From Pseudomonadota bacterium (GTDB taxonomy: Bacteria > Pseudomonadota > Alphaproteobacteria > Rhizobiales > Afifellaceae): DNA of 5,244 nucleotides. The notes under the pieces were generated by a model. That model was not told the DNA's origin and did no database searches. It saw only the letters and a program-made list of their open reading frames with translations. Below are positions 1 through 4,473 of this stretch, one piece after another. The translations under genes and the position numbers were made by a program. The first letter of the stretch is position 1. Each line of letters begins with the position of its first letter. Location: assembly GCA_023417735.1 (NCBI GenBank), contig JAEZEK010000452.1:1-5244 (forward strand). The letters are read 5' to 3'.

Positions 1-44
1 ATCGGAATGCCGCCCACGAGCAGGATCTTGTACCTGATGCGCAT
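1..44 (-). CDS. N-terminal fragment of a probable membrane protein (partial, runs off window)
   Basis: On the minus strand an ATG at 44 opens a frame reading MRIRYKILLVGGIP up to the window edge, 14 full codons. A short basic stretch (R2, R4, K6) followed by a hydrophobic run is typical of the first membrane segment of an inner-membrane protein. I recall similar openings in sensor kinases and other signalling proteins with an N-terminal membrane anchor, but 14 residues cannot settle a family. A candidate extended -10 lies at 79-87 and would leave a leader of about 27 bases. The Shine-Dalgarno is poor: G-rich sequence lies more than 12 bases upstream. The gene has the same orientation as the GNAT gene but is 146 bases downstream of it, so it is probably transcribed separately. 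Confidence 0.45.
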   Translation of the reverse strand, partial: MRIRYKILLVGGIP

Positions 45-78
45 GCCGGCGACGCCGGTCCCCCGTCTCCCGGGTGGA

Positions 79-87
79 AGCATAGCA
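79..87 (-). promoter_or_regulatory. Candidate extended -10 promoter for the partial gene at 1-44
   Basis: Read on the minus strand, TGC-TATGCT lies at 87-79, matching the TGn plus TATAAT-like form of an extended -10. It sits about 35 bases upstream of the ATG at 44, a plausible distance. No recognisable TTGACA-type -35 is found at the usual spacing, so this rests on one motif only. Confidence 0.25.
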
Positions 88-108
88 GATCGCACCGAAT
101 CTGCAGTC

Positions 109-133
109 CCCACCGGCGCCGCGCCCCGGCGGG
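109..133 (-). terminator. GC-rich hairpin, possible terminator of the GNAT gene
   Basis: Minus-strand RNA would form an 8-bp stem, CCCGCCGG (133-126) with CCGGUGGG (116-109), around a 9-base loop. One pair is G-U on the minus strand; the same position is an A-C mismatch on the plus strand, so the structure favours leftward transcription. It lies about 58 bases beyond the GNAT stop codon and before the next gene. No U-run follows, so it is not a classical intrinsic terminator and may only be chance pairing in GC-rich DNA. Confidence 0.3.
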
Positions 134-190
134 TCCGTTCCGGAGGCCCTGAAGCGGCGGCGTCCACGGTCCGCACCAGGCGCACGACGC

Positions 191-766
191 TCACGCGGCC
201 GCCGGAATGCTTGCGGGAATCCGCTTGTGCATCTGCAGGAGCGAGAGCGGACGTCCGGACGCGTTCTCCCAGCGGACCACCCGCTCCACGCAGAAGCCGA
301 TCTCGGAATGGAGGTCCGCCATCAGCGGGTGGGCGACGGCCACGACCCGGTTGAAGCCGGACCGGCCGGCATCGACCTCGAGCCACGTCATGAGGCGGCG
401 CGCCACCGCCGCGGCGCCGTCGTCCGGAACGACGAAGAAGCCGAGCGCCACCGCGGAACGCACGGCGTCCGGCCCGAACGGCCGGCTGCCACGCTGCGCG
501 ATGAGGGGGTCCGCCCCGGGGCCGGCACTGGGCCGCCATCCGAGCGCGCCAATGACCGCGCCGTTCTCCTCGGCGACGAAGAAGCCGCCGCCGAGCGGGA
601 GGATGTCGGCGGCCAGCGCCGACGCCCGGCCGAAACCGGCGACGCCGTCCGCCGCTTCGCGGGCCAGGAGGCACAGGAGCGAGGCACGGTAAAGGTGATC
701 GGCGAGCGGGAGCTCGCTTTCGCGGCCGCGGCGGATGATGGGCCTCGTCGGGCTGGTGAACGGCAT
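191..766 (-). CDS. GNAT-fold acetyltransferase-like protein, 191 aa
   Basis: Probably a cytoplasmic acyl-CoA-dependent N-acetyltransferase or a relative; the substrate cannot be told. The frame stays open upstream to 1063, but the start at 766 is chosen because AGAGGGAGG directly precedes it and because the upstream extension is low-complexity Arg/Pro/Ser antisense to the neighbouring gene. GNAT elements in order: first strand and basic turn around residues 9-15, a long helix at 20-40, strands around 62-77 (FFVAEENGAVIGALGW), the central beta-strand/loop/helix at 107-130, and the closing strands at 139-182, including HPLMADLHSEIGF at 146-158, where the GNAT C-terminal helix is expected. The acetyl-CoA loop, usually R/Q-x-x-G-x-G/A, reads GAAAVA at 117-122, so the diphosphate-binding residues are poorly conserved. 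It lies 58 bases downstream of the small exported protein on the same strand and is probably co-transcribed with it. Family assignment is fairly safe; activity is uncertain. Confidence 0.72.
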   Translation of the reverse strand: MPFTSPTRPIIRRGRESELPLADHLYRASLLCLLAREAADGVAGFGRASALAADILPLGGGFFVAEENGAVIGALGWRPSAGPGADPLIAQRGSRPFGPDAVRSAVALGFFVVPDDGAAAVARRLMTWLEVDAGRSGFNRVVAVAHPLMADLHSEIGFCVERVVRWENASGRPLSLLQMHKRIPASIPAAA

Positions 767-824
767 GCGCCTCCCTCTGCGTCTGCGGCCGTCGTCGCGG
801 CTCTTGTCTGTCTGGCCGGCCGTT

Positions 825-1184
825 TCAGTCCCGCATCGCCGGCAGCCGCACCAGCACCGAGGTTGCCGGCTGGGTGCGGTACTCGACCGTGACGGTGCGC
901 GCCGGCTCGGCCGCGGCGCCGAGGCATGCCGCCGAAAGGTTGGGCCAGGTCTCCCCGGGGCAGCCGTCCAGCCGGTCGCCCTTGCGTGCGGGGTCGGCGG
1001 CGGCGACGGCCGGACCGGCGGCGGGGGTGGCCGCGCCCTTGAAGGCCGGGTGGCGCGCCTCATGCTTGGGGATCATCATCGCACCCGCCTGCGCCGTGCC
1101 GGTCGGCCCGCTCCACGTCCAGGCGACAACGCTGGCCGCGAGCACCGTGCCGGCGGCGGCGAGCTGAATGCTGAGACCGTTCAT
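825..1184 (-). CDS. Small exported two-cysteine hypothetical protein, 119 aa
   Basis: Function unknown. The ATG at 1184 follows GGGGAGG with 5-base spacing, a strong ribosome site. The N-terminus has a hydrophobic segment (about residues 6-23) and Ala-rich sequence ending near AQAGA (31-35), so it is either a cleaved signal peptide or a single membrane anchor with the rest in the periplasm. An Ala/Pro-rich linker (about 51-66) leads to KGDRLDGCPGETWPNLSAAC (68-87), with the only two cysteines, C75 and C87, eleven residues apart and a Trp-Pro between them, suggesting a disulfide-closed loop. The C-terminus (97-114) is rich in Val and Thr and looks beta-stranded. I recall small secreted proteins with a similar Cys/Trp-Pro/Cys core in Hyphomicrobiales, mostly unnamed; this is memory, not a search. 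It is the first gene of a probable leftward operon with the GNAT gene and is divergent from the DmeF-type exporter. Confidence 0.68.
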   Translation of the reverse strand: MNGLSIQLAAAGTVLAASVVAWTWSGPTGTAQAGAMMIPKHEARHPAFKGAATPAAGPAVAAADPARKGDRLDGCPGETWPNLSAACLGAAAEPARTVTVEYRTQPATSVLVRLPAMRD

Positions 1185-1431
1185 GTGCGCCTCCCCGAAG
1201 CTTTCCGCCTCGTTCGGATCCGGTTTCTAGAGGCGGAGCGTTGCAGGCGTTTTTCGCCAGCCGAGGGATTGCATGCCGAATCGTGGCGATTTGTTTCGCC
1301 GGCGCCGCAACGAAGCAATAGAGGGCCGCGCGCGCTCGCGCTGCACAGCCGGACAGCCGTCACCGCTTGACCATTGACGAAGGCCGCCCAATCCCGATCT
1401 TGGGGTGGCGTTCGCATGAGCGGAGGTCGAA
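1185..1431. other. Divergent intergenic region between the small exported protein and dmeF
   Basis: This 247-base stretch separates genes read in opposite directions, so promoters for both should lie here. I see no convincing gene in it. On the plus side TTGACC (1367-1372) and TTGACG (1374-1379) resemble -35 boxes, but the hexamers at suitable spacing (around 1390-1402) are poor -10 matches. No clear minus-strand promoter is visible. The part around 1240-1320 is less GC-rich than its surroundings and holds two small inverted repeats, each a GGCG/CGCC stem around a T-rich loop (1246-1258 and 1285-1300). No G-tract operator of the RcnR/DmeR type is evident; the nearest is GGGGTGG just after position 1401. 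Confidence 0.5.
1422..1426 (+). promoter_or_regulatory. Shine-Dalgarno GGAGG that fixes the TTG start of dmeF
   Basis: GGAGG lies 5 bases before the TTG at 1432. The first in-frame ATG lies far inside the gene, in the first membrane segment (residue 37), so this site supports TTG as the true initiation codon. Confidence 0.7.
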
Positions 1432-2460
1432 TTGCACACCCGTTCCATTTCGCCGTGGCAGCACGAGCACGTGTTTCTCGGCGCGGACCATGCCCGCAAC
1501 GAGCGTCGCACCTGGTTGGTCATCGCACTGACGGCCGGCATGATGGTGGGCGAGATTGCGGCCGGCTGGGCGTTCGGCTCGATGGCGCTCCTCGCGGACG
1601 GCTTTCACATGGCGACCCATGCCGGGGCGCTCGCCATCGCCGCATTCGCATACCGCTATGCGAGGCGGCACGCCCGCGACGAGCGCTTCGCGTTCGGAAC
1701 CGGCAAGCTCGGGGAACTGGCCGGGTATTCGAGCGCCATGATCCTCGCCGTGGTCGCCGTGCTCATCGCCTTCGAATCCTTCGTCAGGCTCGGCGCACCC
1801 GTCGCGATCCGGTTCGAGGAAGCCATACTCGTCGCGAGCCTTGGCCTGGGCGTGAACCTGGTGAGCGCATGGCTTCTCCACGGAGGCTCTCACGGCCACG
1901 GCCACGACCATGACCATTCCGATCACGATCACGGTGCCAGCGCCCGCGCTCACCGTCATGACCATCACGACGACGGCCATGGCCATTCGCATGCGGGCCA
2001 CCATCACCATGCGCATCACGAAGACCACAATCTCCGATCCGCCTATTTCCACGTCCTGACCGATGCGCTGACCTCGCTGCTCGCCATCGTCGCCCTCCTT
2101 GCGGGTCGCTTCTACGGCTGGCTCTGGATGGACCCCGCCATGGGGATCGTCGGGGGCATCGTGATCGCCCGCTGGTCCTGGACGCTCCTGAAGGGCGCCG
2201 GATCGGTGCTTCTCGATACCGTCCCCGATCCGCACATCTCCGAGGAGGTCAGGCGGCGCCTGGAGGCCGGCGGAGATCGCGTATCGGACCTGCATGTCTG
2301 GCGCGTCGGGCCGGGCCATATTGCGGTCATTGTCGCAATCGTGTCCGATCGCCCGCAGGCGCCGGACCAGTACAAGGCGAAGCTCGCCGGGCTGCCGCAA
2401 CTCTCCCACGTCACCGTCGAGGTGCAGCCTTGCACGAGCCGGCTGAGTTCGGCTGCGTGA
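1432..2460 (+). CDS. dmeF: Cation diffusion facilitator, DmeF-type Co(II)/Ni(II) exporter
   Basis: Inner-membrane antiporter of the CDF family, predicted to export divalent metal, most likely Co(II) and Ni(II), using the proton gradient. The 342-residue chain has the DmeF N-terminal signature HEHVFLG (11-17). Membrane segments are seen near 28-48, 51-73, 98-118, 131-150, 203-224 and 234-253, the six expected. The transport site is readable as H59xxxH63 in segment two and H207xxxD211 in segment five. Between segments four and five is a loop with 22 His in residues 150-199. A cytoplasmic C-terminal domain (about 265-334) carries the usual SDLHVWRVGPGH core at 285-296. Start is TTG behind GGAGG; starting at the next Met would delete the signature and part of segment one. 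In Rhizobium leguminosarum the orthologue is paired with the repressor gene dmeR, which is absent here. Family is firm; metal specificity is inferred from resemblance to DmeF. Confidence 0.9.
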   Translation: MHTRSISPWQHEHVFLGADHARNERRTWLVIALTAGMMVGEIAAGWAFGSMALLADGFHMATHAGALAIAAFAYRYARRHARDERFAFGTGKLGELAGYSSAMILAVVAVLIAFESFVRLGAPVAIRFEEAILVASLGLGVNLVSAWLLHGGSHGHGHDHDHSDHDHGASARAHRHDHHDDGHGHSHAGHHHHAHHEDHNLRSAYFHVLTDALTSLLAIVALLAGRFYGWLWMDPAMGIVGGIVIARWSWTLLKGAGSVLLDTVPDPHISEEVRRRLEAGGDRVSDLHVWRVGPGHIAVIVAIVSDRPQAPDQYKAKLAGLPQLSHVTVEVQPCTSRLSSAA

Positions 2461-2478
2461 GGCGAAGCCCTCGTGCCG

Positions 2479-2507
2479 CAGGCCGGACGGATTCGGGAAC
2501 CGGCTTG
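2479..2507 (+). terminator. Weak hairpin after dmeF
   Basis: CAGGCCGG (2479-2486) can pair with CCGGCUUG (2500-2507) around a 13-base loop, 18 bases past the dmeF stop. The stem includes one G-U pair. No U-run follows, so termination here is doubtful and dmeF may read through into the molybdate operon. Confidence 0.22.
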
Positions 2508-2551
2508 AGGGCCATCTTGCGGCGGTGCCGGACGCGGCCGATCCTCGCGCC

Positions 2552-2923
2552 ATGAAGGCAGGCAACAAGACGGCCGGCGTGCGGCTGCGCGTCGTGCTCG
2601 AGCCCGACATCGCCATCGGCCCCGGCAAGGCCGACATCCTCGAGGCGATCGGCGAGACCGGCTCAATCGCAGCCGCGGGACGGCGCATGGGGATGAGCTA
2701 CAAGCGCGCCTGGCTCCTCGTCCAGACGATGAATTCCTGCTTCCGCGAGCCCCTCGTGCAATCGGCGCGCGGCGGCAAGGAGCGCGGCGGCGCCGTCCTG
2801 ACGGAAACCGGAACGGCAGTGCTTTCGGCTTACCGGCGCATGGAAGCCCTTACCGAACGCGCGATCAGGAGCGAGATGGCTGCCTTGCGCCGCATGCTGC
2901 GGCAGCCGCCCGGCACGGCATGA
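2552..2923 (+). CDS. ModE-like winged-helix regulator, DNA-binding domain only, 123 aa
   Basis: Predicted transcription regulator of the molybdate operon that it heads. It matches the N-terminal half of ModE: strand LRVVLEPDIAIGPGKADIL (12-30), a helix-turn-helix from about 33 to 61 with GSIAAAGRRMGMSYKRAW (37-54), and a wing built on GGKERGGAVLTETG (74-87), followed by a dimerisation-type helix (88-117). Full ModE is about twice as long and has tandem molybdate-binding MOP domains; here the chain ends after the first domain, so it cannot bind molybdate in that way. The ATG at 2552 is preferred because the family fold begins just after it; a GTG at 2525 would add nine residues without similarity. 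Neither start has a clear Shine-Dalgarno. Such proteins are sometimes labelled LysR because the helix-turn-helix domains are similar, but no LysR effector domain is present. The stop overlaps the upstream modA start as ATGA. Confidence 0.85.
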   Translation: MKAGNKTAGVRLRVVLEPDIAIGPGKADILEAIGETGSIAAAGRRMGMSYKRAWLLVQTMNSCFREPLVQSARGGKERGGAVLTETGTAVLSAYRRMEALTERAIRSEMAALRRMLRQPPGTA

Positions 2924-3792
2924 CGGTTGCCGGCGAATGTCGGGGCCGATATGTTCGAGCATTCATGTCGATCCATCTTGAACGACTGGACCTGCACAAG
3001 CCGACGCGCCGAGAAACCCTCGCCTCCCTCGCCGCCGCCGCTGCGGTCACGCTTGCAGGCGGACGTGCGGCATTCGCGGGCGAGGAGCCGCCGGTCGTCG
3101 CGGCTGCGGCCGACCTGCAGTTCGCGCTGGCCGAGATCGCGGACGCGTTCCAATCGAGAACCGGGCTGGCGGTCCGCACGACGTTCGGGTCCTCCGGCAA
3201 TTTCGCCCGGCAGATCCGTCAGGGAGCCCCGTTCGAACTCTTCCTTTCGGCGGACGAGAGCTACGTCCTCGATCTCGCCCGCGACGGGCTGGCCCGTGAC
3301 GAGGGGGTCCTCTACGCCCTCGGCCGGATCGTCCTGATCGTCCCGCACGGCTCGCCGCTCGAGCCGGACGGGGCGCTCGACGACCTCGCCGCCGCAGCCG
3401 CGGACGGCCGGCTTGGCCGCTTCGCAATCGCCAATCCGGAACACGCGCCCTACGGCCGGCGGGCCGAGGAGGCGCTGAGGCACAAGGGTCTCTGGGAGGC
3501 CGTCGCGCCGAAGCTGGTGCTCGGCGAGAATGTCAGCCAGGCTGCGCAGTTCGCGACCTCCAGCAATGCCAGCGGGGGACTCATCGCCTATTCGCTCGCC
3601 GTTTCTCCTCAGGTCTCGGCCCGTGGCAGGTTCGCGCTCGTTCCGGCAGAATGGCACTCGCCCCTCCGCCAGCGCATGGCGCGCGTCGGCAGGGCCGGCG
3701 AAACGGCGACGCGCTTCTACCGGTTCCTCCAGGAAGAGCCGGCGCGCGCGATCTTCAGGACGTACGGGTTCAGCCTGCCCGGCGAGCCCTGA
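2920..3792 (+). CDS. modA: Molybdate ABC transporter, periplasmic substrate-binding protein
   Basis: Captures molybdate (probably also tungstate) in the periplasm and delivers it to ModBC. From the ATG at 2920 the product is 290 residues; an internal ATG at 2965 would give 275. The first overlaps the regulator stop (ATGA) and suggests translational coupling; neither has a clear Shine-Dalgarno. Residues 29-53 form a signal peptide with twin arginines (TRRETL, 29-34), a short Ala-rich core and a likely cut after AFA (51-53), leaving about 237 residues. Binding-protein motifs: AAAADLQFAL (61-70), FGSSGNFARQI (89-99), GAPFELFLSADE (102-113), ANPEHAPYGR (171-180), GENVSQAAQF (202-211) and GGLIAYSLA (219-227). 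Serines 91-92 and Tyr224 correspond to known ligand-binding positions of ModA, whereas the first binding Ser of E. coli ModA appears as Ala64. The protein resembles the ModA group common in Betaproteobacteria and some Alphaproteobacteria. Function is supported by modB and modC directly downstream. Confidence 0.92.
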   Translation: MTVAGECRGRYVRAFMSIHLERLDLHKPTRRETLASLAAAAAVTLAGGRAAFAGEEPPVVAAAADLQFALAEIADAFQSRTGLAVRTTFGSSGNFARQIRQGAPFELFLSADESYVLDLARDGLARDEGVLYALGRIVLIVPHGSPLEPDGALDDLAAAAADGRLGRFAIANPEHAPYGRRAEEALRHKGLWEAVAPKLVLGENVSQAAQFATSSNASGGLIAYSLAVSPQVSARGRFALVPAEWHSPLRQRMARVGRAGETATRFYRFLQEEPARAIFRTYGFSLPGEP

Positions 3793-3807
3793 GCCGAGGG
3801 GTGCGCT

Positions 3808-4473
3808 ATGGACTGGGAGGCGCTCTTCCTCTCGCTGCGGCTGGCGGGCCTCACCGTCCTCCTGCTTGTGCCGATCTCGATCGCGCTCGGGCGCGCGCTC
3901 GCCTTCCGCGCCTTCGCCGGCAAGGGGCTCGCCGAGGCGCTGATCGCGCTCCCCCTCGTGCTGCCGCCGACGGTCTTCGGCTATTACCTGCTGGTGGCGT
4001 TCGGGGCCGCCTCGCCGCTCGGCCGGCTCTGGCAATCGGCCTTCGGAGGGCCGCTGGTCTTCACCTTCGAAGGCCTGCTGATCGCCTCGGTGATCTTCAA
4101 CCTGCCCTTCGCCGTCCAGCCGATCCAGCGCGGCTTCGAGGCGATTCCGCTCGAGATCCGGGACGCCGCGGCATGCTGCGGGCTGTCGCCGTGGCAGGCG
4201 CTGATGCGGATCGAGCTCCCGCTCGCCTGGCCGGGCGTCCTGACGGCCGCCGTCCTGAGCTTTGCGCATACGCTCGGCGAGTTCGGCATCGTGCTCATGG
4301 TCGGCGGATCGATCCCGGGCGAGACAAAAACCATTGCCATCGCGATCTATGACCGGGTGCAGGCGTTCGACGACGCCGCGGCCGGCCGGATGTCGGCGCT
4401 GCTGCTCGCGATCTCGCTCATGGCGATCGCGCTCACCTACAGCGTCTCGCGGCGGATCGGGCGCCGCTTCTGA
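3808..4473 (+). CDS. modB: Molybdate ABC transporter permease
   Basis: Inner-membrane channel of the molybdate importer, working as a dimer with ModC and docking ModA. At 221 residues it has the usual ModB length. Hydrophobic segments lie near 10-30, 44-68, 85-103, 145-166 and 196-213, fitting the five-segment ModB fold. The cytoplasmic coupling helix that contacts the ATPase is EIRDAAACCGLSPW (116-129) followed by ELPLAWPG (136-143), the EAA motif. Further ModB marks are LPLVLPPTVFGYYLL (48-62), HTLGEFG (154-160) and GGSIPGETKT (166-175). GAGGGG at 3796-3801 lies 6 bases before the ATG, a good ribosome site, and the gap to modA is only 15 bases. The final bases of the stop codon begin modC, so the two are translationally coupled. 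Confidence 0.94.
   Translation: MDWEALFLSLRLAGLTVLLLVPISIALGRALAFRAFAGKGLAEALIALPLVLPPTVFGYYLLVAFGAASPLGRLWQSAFGGPLVFTFEGLLIASVIFNLPFAVQPIQRGFEAIPLEIRDAAACCGLSPWQALMRIELPLAWPGVLTAAVLSFAHTLGEFGIVLMVGGSIPGETKTIAIAIYDRVQAFDDAAAGRMSALLLAISLMAIALTYSVSRRIGRRF

Noticed and set aside
7..892. Several plus-strand open frames over the left third of the window
   Set aside because: They are shadows of the minus-strand GNAT gene and neighbours: Arg/Ala/Pro-rich, without domains, and lacking good ribosome sites.
767..1063. N-terminal extension of the GNAT frame to an upstream start at 1063
   Set aside because: The extension is Arg/Pro/Ser low-complexity, overlaps the small exported gene in another frame, and a strong Shine-Dalgarno precedes the start at 766.
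2461..2551. ModE operator or molybdenum-cofactor riboswitch ahead of the molybdate operon
   Set aside because: No AT-rich palindrome is present, and 91 bases between dmeF and the regulator is too short for a Moco riboswitch; only a weak hairpin is seen.
1360..2688. A 442-codon open frame on the minus strand across dmeF
   Set aside because: It is antisense to dmeF. Its odd Met/Val run is just the complement of the histidine-rich loop codons, and no family is recognisable.
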